Shown one piece after another: positions 1 to 6,541 of a stretch of 8,643 nt of DNA (positions within the stretch are counted from its first letter, which is position 1; each line of letters starts with the position of its first letter). A model generated the notes under the pieces. That model searched no databases. It was not told the DNA's origin and worked only from the letters and a program-made list of their open reading frames with translations. Origin of the DNA: Bryobacteraceae bacterium (GTDB lineage Bacteria; Acidobacteriota; Terriglobia; Bryobacterales; Bryobacteraceae); assembly GCA_947456995.1 (NCBI GenBank), contig CANGVB010000117.1, positions 1 through 8,643 of the forward strand, in the 5' to 3' direction. The position numbers and the translations under genes were made by a program.

Positions 1-242
1 CACTTCCATCCAATCGACTCGAGGGAAGGCTGCTCTTGTATTTGCCAAGCGAGAACGTTTCGGATGGAGCATCGAGGTATGCATCTAAAGGATTCTTTGA
101 TGCAGACGATTGTCCGCCGTGGGACTCATGGCTTCAATATTCAAACCGCACTTTGGTTAGTTGGGTGCCTGCAGTGCTTGTGCCGCTGGCGCAAGCAGGC
201 ATTGATGCCAATCCAGTCGAATGCATCCAGTGGGCTGAATGA
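1..242 (+). CDS. C-terminal fragment of an unrecognised protein, cut by the left edge
   Basis: The frame is open from base 3 to a TGA at 240-242, giving 79 residues; the true start lies outside the window. A TTG at 36 could be read as a start, but the frame continues upstream with protein-like sequence (GRLLLYLPSENVSDGAS), so a truncated longer gene is more likely. The fragment looks real: it has balanced composition, an aromatic- and acid-rich stretch (GFFDADDCPPWDSWL), then a hydrophobic segment (LVSWVPAVLVPLAQAGIDANP) ending in ECIQWAE. Two cysteines and five tryptophans are visible in this short piece. There is no signal peptide or membrane helix in the part seen. I do not recognise the family and assign no function. 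The gene converges on the large S8 protease gene, and a hairpin spans its stop codon. Confidence 0.6.
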   Translation, partial: LPSNRLEGRLLLYLPSENVSDGASRYASKGFFDADDCPPWDSWLQYSNRTLVSWVPAVLVPLAQAGIDANPVECIQWAE

Positions 243-257
243 CCACTGGGAGCTTTT
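227..257 (+). terminator. Possible intrinsic terminator across the stop codon of the left-edge gene
   Basis: CCAGTGG at 227-233 is the exact reverse complement of CCACTGG at 243-249, giving a 7-bp GC-rich stem with a 9-base loop that contains the TGA stop. A short TTTT run follows at 254-257, separated from the stem by four bases. The position suits termination of the + strand gene, but the T tract is short and displaced, so this is a weak call. Confidence 0.35.
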
Positions 258-447
258 GGCTGATCGGATGAGGACGATCTGGTTGGATTGACGGGCTTCT
301 TGGCATGGGCAGGAAGTTGGAATCCCCACCCTTACGGATGGGGTTGGGCGTAACCAAGGCCGCCGACCGAACACGGGGGACACTGGACTCGCAGTCGCTT
401 TGGATCTTCGCTGGGGCACTCTTCACACTCGTTTTTGTCCCTGGACT
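243..447. other. Intergenic region between convergent genes
   Basis: These 205 bases lie between the stop of the left-edge gene and the stop of the leftward S8 protease gene. Short open frames occur on both strands but show no protein-like character. The stretch contains a possible small stem (CCCCA at 324-328 with TGGGG at 339-343) and two copies of CTGGACTC (383-390 and 441-448). No terminator with a T tract is visible for the protease gene, whose transcript would run into this region. Confidence 0.6.
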
Positions 448-3400
448 CTAGCGCTGGATAGTGATGATCGCTGCGGCTGCGCGGGCGTTATTTGTCTCGT
501 CTGATTCGCTTACCTGATTCTGGTCGTCCACGATTGCGCCGAAGTAGTAGCGGCCTGGTGTGAGCGTTGCCGGGAAGAGTAGCGGGCCGGCACAGCCGCT
601 GTTGGCGCCTGCAGCGAGAGCTGTATAAGCACAGGTGCCAATCAGGATGTCGGTTGCAGTGATGGTTGCGTCGGTGGAGAGATAGTAACCCAAGCGGAAA
701 GCTCCGGCATTGGCCGCGCCCTGGTTGAGGATTGCCGTTGTGATGTTGGGCCGATCTCCAAGGGTGACCGTTGTAGGCGCGAGGACGGAGGTGACCGTGA
801 GATCTGGTGCCGGAGCTCTCGAGATCACGATCTGATTGGGAGCAAGGGCGGTGTTGTTGTTCTCGTCGGATTCGCTCACCTGTTGGGTGTCATCGGCGAA
901 GGCACCCACAGAGTAAGTGCCCGGAGCAAGAGTGGCAGGAAGCGTAATGTTGCCGCTGCAGGTGGCGGTGGCATCCACGGCCAGGCTGGGGAAATTGCAG
1001 GTTGCGACCTGGATATCCGAACGTGTGATCACGGAGTCGATCGACAGGTAAATGCCCAGCCGGAAGGCAGTGGCGGCCCCCGTGCCTTGATTCATCACTT
1101 GTACGGACAGGCGTACCGGTTGTCCTGCGGTGCCTGTGGCAGGCGCAGCTCCATCAGTGATGGTAAGGTCGGGCAGGGTTTGCCGCCCAATCACGAGGCG
1201 GTCAGGATTGACACCGACGTTGTTGGTTTCGTCGGTCTCCGGGACCTGATTCAAGTCGTCGACAATCGCGCCCCCGTAATACTGGCCCAGAGCCAGCGTT
1301 GCCGGGATCGTAACCACTGCGGAGCAGGTTGCCCTGGCGCCTGCTGCGAGAGATGGAATGCTGCATGTGCCGAGCCGCGTGTCGGCGGTTGTCAATGCGG
1401 AACGGAGCGAGATATAGAATCCTACGCGGAAGGCAGAAGCCGCGCCCGAGCCCTGATTGGTGACTTCGACAGATACTGAGATGCTCTGCCCGGGCGAGGC
1501 GCTGGTGGGCCCTCTGCCGTCGGAGACAAGCAGGTCGGCCGGGGGCGCAGGGCGGACGGTAATGCGACTGGCGGCAATCGCGATGTTGTTGATCTTGTTG
1601 ATTTCGGCAATTTGATCGGTGTCGTCGGCGATGGCACCGACGAAGTAATCGCCAGTGCGCAACGCGGCCGGAATGGCGGCTGTAACGCTGCAGGAGATGT
1701 TGCCGCGAGCGGGCAGGCTTGTGTAGTTGCAGGTGCCGACGCGGGTGTCGGCAGACGTGATGGTGGTGTTGCCGCTCAGGTAAAGGCCCACGCGGAAGGC
1801 TCCCGCTGCGACCGAGCCTGGGTTGCGCAGATTGGCGGAGAGGGTGACGGTTTGTCCGGCAGTTGCCGTTGTGGGGCCAGTGACCGAGACAACCGAAAGA
1901 TCGGTGTTTGCTTCTGACCGGAGCGGGGTTCCGATGATGCGCAGCTTTACCTGCTTCAGGATGCCGGTATTCCCATTTTCGTCGCTGTCATTGACAGTCA
2001 CTTTCCAAACGCCACGGCTCGACTCACCCCAGTGACGAGTCGATGTGAAGCGGTAGCTCTCAAAGTTGGCGCCTTTGTCTTTGGAACGGTTTTCGGCCGT
2101 GCTGACCATGCCGGAGGGGCTGACGATCTCAAAGCTGAGATCAGCGCGTAGGGGATGATCGGCATCGACGATGAGCTCTACGTGCTCGACACGTAAGGCC
2201 TTCTCGGCGCTGGTATCGATCTCTGCTACTGCGCCATCTTCGGCCCCCTCCGGGATATCAACGGGGCCCTCGACAGTTAGTTCGAATTCCTCGGTGTCCG
2301 GGAGGTTCTTCCACACGCCAGATAGTTCCACCGCGCCGTTTACGTTGAGCAGGCCGGTGCCGAAGGAATGGCTGAAGGGGAAGCCGGCGGCGTTGGTAGC
2401 AAATTCGTCGCCGTCTTTCAATTGGTCTCGACGGGCGGTGCGCATCAGGACTTCCTTCACATCGCGGTAGCCGAGATTGGGATTGCGTTCGAGCATGAGG
2501 GCAACGGCGCCGCTTACCTGCGGAGCGGCTGCTGAGGTGCCATTGAAGCCGTCGGTGTAGTTCACTGGTGCGGTTGAGGTTGGGGCGTTCTCACGCAGAA
2601 GCTGGAATGCTTCCTCGCCCATGTTGTTGGTGGTCCACATCTGCTCAGGCGGAGCCATCTCACCACCCAAGGCGCAGAGTGCCAAGCCCATGCCGCTTTC
2701 ACTATAAGAGCTTTGCTCGCCCTTTTTGTTTACTGCGCAAACTTGAATGGCATAGCGCGAACTGGAGAATTCGTCAAAGCTTGCGTTGTCATCTTCGACG
2801 CGTCCGTTGCCGGCGGAAATGACATAGACGATTCCGCGGCCGTCTCGCCCGAGGCTGGCGCCGGTAAGCAATGCGTTCTGCTGAAACTCGGACATACGAC
2901 CGGTTGCTGCGCCGTCGTCACTGGGCCCCCAACTGTTGCTCGAGATGTGTGTAGTGATTCCCTCTGGCTGCCATAAGAGCGCCTCTGCGGCTGCGTCATC
3001 GGGGGCGTCTTCGCCAATGAGGCGCAAGCCCATCAGGCGTGCTGCCGGGGCCACACCGACGACGCCGAGATTGTTGAAGCCGCGGGCGGCGATCAGGCCG
3101 GCGCAACTTGTGCCGTGGCTATCGTCGGCCGACTGGGGTGTTGGGTCGTTTGGAGGCCCGCCGAGGAAATTGCGATGGTAGTTGCCTTCGAGTGGGTAGA
3201 CGTTGTCAACGAAGTCTTCATGGTCTACATACAAACCATCGTCGACCACGGCGATGTTGATGCCGCGGCCTGTGAGGGTGTCCCAGGTGTTGCCCATCGC
3301 CAGGTTGACGCCCTGCGTGGCGAGATGCCATTGATTGGGAAAGAGCGGGTCGTTGACAGGCCGAGCGAGCGCCTGTTTTTTGGAGAGGATGCGCGAGAAT

Positions 3401-3993
3401 ACCGGAGAGAATTCGATGCCTCCTCGGGCGGCCAGCCACTCGATTGCGGCAAGGGCTGAAAACTCGTCCGGATAGGTGACAATCGTCCAGCCCTCGATGA
3501 GGCTCCTGGTTCGGCTGAGGGGTGCAGTTGGCTGGATTGACTCCCAATCCTGTTCAGTGGCGAGGCGAATGTGGACGCGGGGAGTGACGATTCTTATTGC
3601 GGATCGGAGCCGGGCCTCGCGTGCGGAAGGCTCCATCGCGTCAAGGCGATCCTGGGGCGGGAGCTCCTGGAGGTCGTAGAAGACAGGGGCAAGGACTGCG
3701 CCGGCAGGCACCTGCAAGCCTGGAAGCATCCGGGGTCTTGCTCCTGCCCCTTTAAGGATCATTGAACCCGCGCTGAGCTTGTTGACAGAATCGGAGGTCC
3801 TTACAGAAGCGAGACGCCTTGACAGGGCCTTGACGCTATTGGCATCAGCAGCGCGAAGGTAGACCTCATCGGGAGAAAGACGGTAGCGGAGCTGTTTTCC
3901 CCCGCTGGAGAAGCGAAACTCAGTTTGAGCTAAGCCGGACATCGTCAAAAGCAAAACACAAGAAAAACGGACAAGAAAACCAGAAGAATACAT
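448..3993 (-). CDS. Secreted kexin-like S8 serine protease with P-domain and four CARDB repeats
   Basis: A subtilase-clan endopeptidase predicted to act outside the cytoplasm. Residue numbers count from a TTG at 3999; ATG at 3993 (residue 3, 1181 aa) is preferred. A Sec-type signal peptide ends near GLAQ (about residue 25). A propeptide-like region runs to about 210. The catalytic domain (about 215-560) has Asp253 in VVDDG, His295 in SHGTSCAG, oxyanion Asn398 in SAGNG and Ser489 in GTSAAAP. SNSWGPSDDG (353-362) resembles the furin/kexin SWGPEDDG motif. A P/Homo-B domain follows (about 565-690; VWKVTVND at 664-671). Four CARDB modules of 119-123 residues fill 699-1183, probably for adhesion or binding. 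No key catalytic residue is missing, so it is probably active. It is the last gene of the leftward hydrolase cluster, 61 bases after the esterase. No clear Shine-Dalgarno sequence is seen. The family call is firm; the substrate is unknown. Confidence 0.93.
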   Translation of the reverse strand: MYSSGFLVRFSCVLLLTMSGLAQTEFRFSSGGKQLRYRLSPDEVYLRAADANSVKALSRRLASVRTSDSVNKLSAGSMILKGAGARPRMLPGLQVPAGAVLAPVFYDLQELPPQDRLDAMEPSAREARLRSAIRIVTPRVHIRLATEQDWESIQPTAPLSRTRSLIEGWTIVTYPDEFSALAAIEWLAARGGIEFSPVFSRILSKKQALARPVNDPLFPNQWHLATQGVNLAMGNTWDTLTGRGINIAVVDDGLYVDHEDFVDNVYPLEGNYHRNFLGGPPNDPTPQSADDSHGTSCAGLIAARGFNNLGVVGVAPAARLMGLRLIGEDAPDDAAAEALLWQPEGITTHISSNSWGPSDDGAATGRMSEFQQNALLTGASLGRDGRGIVYVISAGNGRVEDDNASFDEFSSSRYAIQVCAVNKKGEQSSYSESGMGLALCALGGEMAPPEQMWTTNNMGEEAFQLLRENAPTSTAPVNYTDGFNGTSAAAPQVSGAVALMLERNPNLGYRDVKEVLMRTARRDQLKDGDEFATNAAGFPFSHSFGTGLLNVNGAVELSGVWKNLPDTEEFELTVEGPVDIPEGAEDGAVAEIDTSAEKALRVEHVELIVDADHPLRADLSFEIVSPSGMVSTAENRSKDKGANFESYRFTSTRHWGESSRGVWKVTVNDSDENGNTGILKQVKLRIIGTPLRSEANTDLSVVSVTGPTTATAGQTVTLSANLRNPGSVAAGAFRVGLYLSGNTTITSADTRVGTCNYTSLPARGNISCSVTAAIPAALRTGDYFVGAIADDTDQIAEINKINNIAIAASRITVRPAPPADLLVSDGRGPTSASPGQSISVSVEVTNQGSGAASAFRVGFYISLRSALTTADTRLGTCSIPSLAAGARATCSAVVTIPATLALGQYYGGAIVDDLNQVPETDETNNVGVNPDRLVIGRQTLPDLTITDGAAPATGTAGQPVRLSVQVMNQGTGAATAFRLGIYLSIDSVITRSDIQVATCNFPSLAVDATATCSGNITLPATLAPGTYSVGAFADDTQQVSESDENNNTALAPNQIVISRAPAPDLTVTSVLAPTTVTLGDRPNITTAILNQGAANAGAFRLGYYLSTDATITATDILIGTCAYTALAAGANSGCAGPLLFPATLTPGRYYFGAIVDDQNQVSESDETNNARAAAAIITIQR
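451..1905 (-). repeat. Four tandem CARDB-encoding units of about 363 bases
   Basis: The 3' part of the protease gene consists of four diverged in-frame units at 1543-1905, 1174-1542, 808-1173 and 451-807 (121, 123, 122 and 119 codons). Each unit encodes PDL or ADL near its start, a FRxGxY/LYxS core, a cysteine pair exactly 13 residues apart, and a closing block like AIVDDQNQVSESDETNN. The copies differ at many positions, so they look like an old duplication rather than recent expansion. The fixed cysteine spacing suggests one disulfide per module, fitting an extracytoplasmic location. Confidence 0.85.
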
Positions 3994-4016
3994 GGGCAAA
4001 ACATCTAGGATAACCG

Positions 4017-4047
4017 TGTTGATGGTCTTCTGGAGAAGAGATCAACA
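4017..4047 (-). terminator. Hairpin between the esterase and protease genes
   Basis: TGTTGAT at 4017-4023 pairs with ATCAACA at 4041-4047. Inside it, TCTTC at 4026-4030 pairs with GAAGA at 4035-4039 around a TGGA loop, leaving a small 2/1 internal bulge. The stem lies 8 bases after the esterase stop and 23 bases before the protease ATG. No T tract follows on the minus strand, so it may be an mRNA-processing or stabilising stem rather than a true terminator. Confidence 0.3.
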
Positions 4048-4054
4048 GACTGAA

Positions 4055-4843
4055 CTAGCGCATGTTTTCTTTGAGCCACTCGACCATCTTTTTCTTGTAG
4101 GCCTGGAAGGCTGGGTTTTTCTCCCAGGGGCCGACGCCGTGGGGTGCACCTTCTACGGTTAGAACTTCGCAGACGGCGCCTTTTAAACGCATCTCGGAAC
4201 ACATTCTGGGGCTGTGGGGGAATGGGACCTGCTCATCCTTGGTGCCGTGGATGAAGAGGTAGGGGGGCATGTCCTTCTTTACGTAGGTCATGGCGGAGGC
4301 GGCTTTGAGTTCGGTTAGACCGATCCAGGAGGTGGCTCCTTCGCTTAGCTTGCCTAGCTGGTCGCGATGGTACTCCCAATCGGTGACGCCGTAGAAATCA
4401 ACTACTGCTCTGGGGCGGAGTTTGCCTTTGGCGGTGGCTCCGTAGTAGGCGACGATGGTGCCGCCGGCGGATTCGCCCATGATGGCGATTCGCTTGGTGT
4501 CGATGTTGTATTCTTTGGCGTTCTTGAGGACAAATTCGAAGGCGGCTTTGAGGTCTTCGATTGGGGCTGGGAATTGATAATTGGGGGCTAGACGGTAGTT
4601 GATTGAGAACCAGGCGAAGCCTGCTTCTGTTAGTGGCGGGAAAAGGGGTGGGACGTAAGTTTGTTTGTCGCCACGGACGAAGCCGCCGCCGTGGACGATG
4701 ATGACTGCAGGGTGGGGGCCTTTGCCTTCGGGGATCGAGGCGTCGAGGGTGAGGGGCAGGCCGCCGGGGCTGGAGAAGGTGATGTCTCGCTTGAGGTCTG
4801 CAGCAAAGGCTGAGAGACCAATCAGAGCAGCAATCCAAAACAT
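4055..4843 (-). CDS. Exported alpha/beta-hydrolase esterase (HGGG type)
   Basis: A 262-residue carboxylesterase-like hydrolase, predicted to cleave an ester bond in a small substrate. The oxyanion-hole motif HGGG lies at 51-54. The nucleophile is Ser125 in GESAGG. The other triad members are Asp203 in GTKDEQVP and His235 in GAPHG. NYRLAP (82-87) is typical of the hormone-sensitive-lipase/BD-FAE-like branch of the fold. MFWIAALIGLSAFAAD is a short signal peptide, with cleavage likely after AFA. The ATG at 4843 is chosen over a GTG at 4852 because GAGGTG sits six bases upstream of the ATG on the minus strand. The gene starts 35 bases after the M28 stop, so the two are probably co-transcribed, and its start lies inside a 15-bp hairpin. 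The substrate is not shown by sequence; feruloyl, acetyl-xylan or simple lipid esters are all possible. Confidence 0.88.
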   Translation of the reverse strand: MFWIAALIGLSAFAADLKRDITFSSPGGLPLTLDASIPEGKGPHPAVIIVHGGGFVRGDKQTYVPPLFPPLTEAGFAWFSINYRLAPNYQFPAPIEDLKAAFEFVLKNAKEYNIDTKRIAIMGESAGGTIVAYYGATAKGKLRPRAVVDFYGVTDWEYHRDQLGKLSEGATSWIGLTELKAASAMTYVKKDMPPYLFIHGTKDEQVPFPHSPRMCSEMRLKGAVCEVLTVEGAPHGVGPWEKNPAFQAYKKKMVEWLKENMR

Positions 4844-4876
4844 AAGGGGCACCTCTTTCGTGGTGCCCCTTATGTT
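4839..4876 (-). promoter_or_regulatory. Perfect 15-bp hairpin covering the esterase ribosome binding site and start codon
   Basis: AACATAAGGGGCACC at 4839-4853 is the exact reverse complement of GGTGCCCCTTATGTT at 4862-4876, with the 8-base loop at 4854-4861. In the leftward mRNA the stem begins two bases after the M28 stop codon. Its 3' arm holds GGTG of the GAGGTG ribosome binding site and the esterase ATG, so both would be base-paired. The sequence also allows a terminator reading, since TTTT follows within ATGTTTTGG, but that U run is short. A ribosome terminating at the M28 stop would melt the 5' arm, which would couple esterase translation to M28 translation. Confidence 0.6.
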
Positions 4877-4878
4877 AG

Positions 4879-6486
4879 CTATTCCTGACCGCCAGCGCTA
4901 GATGGTGGCGGGCCATCGCGGCGGGCGGGTTGTGGCTTCGGCATGGGCTTGCGGGGGAGCAGACTGTCTTTGTTGGCTGCGTGGTAGGCGAAGCTGGCCA
5001 TGATGGCTGAGATCTGAACGAGGTCGGACTTGGGGACGCGGTCCATTGTGTCCATGTTGGAGTGATGGGTGCGCTGCATGTAGTCGAGCGGATCCTGGAT
5101 GAACTGGAAGCCGGGGACGCCGACGGCATCGAAGGACTGGTGGTCTGTGCCGCCGGTGTTGCGGTTGGTTACGGTGGAGGCGCCGAGGTCGGCGAAGGGG
5201 GCGAGCCAGCTGGCGAAGGTGTTCTTCACCATGTCGTTGCCCTGAGTGTAGATGCCGCGGATTTTGCCGGAGCCGTTGTCGATGTTGAAGTAGGCCGTGA
5301 TCTTGGAGTGTTCTGCCTTGGGCTTCATGTCGGCGGGGTCTGCGAGATGGTCCTTGACGTAGGCGCGGGAGCCGATGAGGCCTTGCTCTTCGGCTGACCA
5401 GAAGCCGAGGCGGATGCTGCGTTGGGTCTTGAGGCCAAGGGCCTTGATGATGCGGGCGGCTTCCATCATGACGGCTACGCCGGTGGCGTTGTCGGTTGCG
5501 CCGGTGGCGCCTTGCCAACTGTCGAGGTGACCGCCGAGGAGGACGTATTCGTCTTTCTTGGTGGTGCCAGGAATTTCAGCGACCACGTTGAAAGTCTTGG
5601 TGGATTCGTCGTAGAACTTGGCTTCGATGTCGAATTCCAGCTTGACGGGGATTTTCTTTTCGAGGAGGCGCAGGACGCGGTTGTAGTTTTCTGCGGCGAT
5701 TGCGACTGAAGCAGGGGGGACGGGTTTGCCCTTCTGGTAGGGGCCGCCGGAGCTACCGAAGACGGCTCCACCGTCGCCATCGTAGCTGGTCTTGACGACG
5801 GCGAGGACGCCTTCATCGTTGAGGAACTGATTGACCTTGTCGCGGAAGGCCATCATCTGTTCGCGGTTCATGCCACCTGCTGCGCCGCCGGGGCGACCGA
5901 AGGGGGCGGCACCTGGCTCTGGGGCTTCGGTCATCTTGGCGAGATCTTCGGCGGTGTAGCGCTTGCCGTAGGGCTTGTCGGGCATGGTGAGGGTGCGGGG
6001 CGGATCGACTAGTACGATCATGCCCTTGAGCTTGCCCTTCCACTTGTCGAGGTCGGCTTGGGTGCGGAGGGGAGCGTGGATGGCTTCGCCACGGACGGGG
6101 CCGCTAGTGCCGGGAGTCCATGCGAGGGGGAAGCCGATGAGTTCGGAGTAGGCGGGCTCGATCATGTGACCGGAGTATTTGGAATGCTGCCAGCCGCGGC
6201 CGAATTCGAAGTCTTCGTATTTGACGTCGGTGATGCCGTGCTCGTTGAGACGCTTCTTGATGTAGTCGGCAGCCTTCTTGTAGCCGGGGGAGCCGGAGAT
6301 GCGGGGGCCGTTGACGTCGCAGAGGTAGAACATGGTGTCCATGACCTGCGAGTTGTTGAAGGCTTCGTTCTTGATCTGGTGAATCACGTTCAGGTCTACG
6401 TTTTCGATGCCCTGGGCTGCCAAGGTAAAGGCAGTTGGAGCGGCGAAGGGGAGAGCCGAGAGAGAAAGGAAGTTGCGTCTGCGCAT
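4879..6486 (-). CDS. Exported M28-family zinc aminopeptidase with PA-like insert
   Basis: A 535-residue metallopeptidase of the M28 family, which removes N-terminal residues from peptides with two zinc ions. The leader MRRRNFLSLSALPFAAP is Tat-like (RRNFL), with cleavage near LAAQ (22-25). A PA-type insert occupies about 115-285 and holds a Gly/Pro-rich stretch near 190-205. The catalytic block follows: His320 in GGHLDSW, bridging Asp332 in GATDNATG, Glu366 (general base) and Glu367 in SAEEQG, Asp403 in NIDNGSG, and His475 in THHSNMDT. All expected metal ligands are present, so it is probably active. The tail (511-535) is rich in proline and arginine. ATG at 6486 begins the frame, without a clear Shine-Dalgarno sequence. 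It is the first gene of the leftward hydrolase cluster and is divergent from the metal-dependent regulator. Peptide specificity cannot be read from the sequence. Confidence 0.92.
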   Translation of the reverse strand: MRRRNFLSLSALPFAAPTAFTLAAQGIENVDLNVIHQIKNEAFNNSQVMDTMFYLCDVNGPRISGSPGYKKAADYIKKRLNEHGITDVKYEDFEFGRGWQHSKYSGHMIEPAYSELIGFPLAWTPGTSGPVRGEAIHAPLRTQADLDKWKGKLKGMIVLVDPPRTLTMPDKPYGKRYTAEDLAKMTEAPEPGAAPFGRPGGAAGGMNREQMMAFRDKVNQFLNDEGVLAVVKTSYDGDGGAVFGSSGGPYQKGKPVPPASVAIAAENYNRVLRLLEKKIPVKLEFDIEAKFYDESTKTFNVVAEIPGTTKKDEYVLLGGHLDSWQGATGATDNATGVAVMMEAARIIKALGLKTQRSIRLGFWSAEEQGLIGSRAYVKDHLADPADMKPKAEHSKITAYFNIDNGSGKIRGIYTQGNDMVKNTFASWLAPFADLGASTVTNRNTGGTDHQSFDAVGVPGFQFIQDPLDYMQRTHHSNMDTMDRVPKSDLVQISAIMASFAYHAANKDSLLPRKPMPKPQPARRDGPPPSSAGGQE

Positions 6487-6541
6487 AGGGTTAAGGCGAG
6501 TTTAGCAATGGTGAGGGGACGGTTACAATAAAGAGGCTCAA
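6487..6541. promoter_or_regulatory. Divergent promoter region between the M28 peptidase and the DtxR-type regulator
   Basis: This 55-base gap must serve both directions unless transcription reads in from elsewhere. For the leftward gene, TTGTAA (6528-6523) and TAAACT (6504-6499) are 18 bases apart and could be -35 and -10 elements. For the rightward gene, TACAAT (6524-6529) is a good -10 match, with a poor -35 (TTTAGC, 6501-6506). Both readings give very short leaders, and the rightward one would place the ribosome binding site upstream of the transcription start, so neither is secure. AAGAGG at 6531-6536 is the ribosome binding site of the regulator. No clear DtxR/MntR palindrome is visible. 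Confidence 0.35.

Noticed and set aside
141..426. Two overlapping minus-strand frames of about 90 codons near the left end
   Set aside because: They overlap the protein-like + strand fragment and each other, and neither shows conserved-looking sequence.
883..1479. 198-codon open frame on the + strand within the CARDB repeat region
   Set aside because: It mirrors the repeat structure of the protease gene on the other strand and has Gly/Arg-rich composition with no family pattern.
4898..5518. 206-codon frame-shifted open frame within the M28 gene
   Set aside because: Extremely Arg/His/Pro-rich, the usual out-of-frame product of a GC-rich gene; the M28 frame holds all metal ligands.
6524..6529. 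TACAAT as a confident -10 box for the regulator gene
   Set aside because: The implied transcription start falls at or after the ribosome binding site, and the -35 match is poor.
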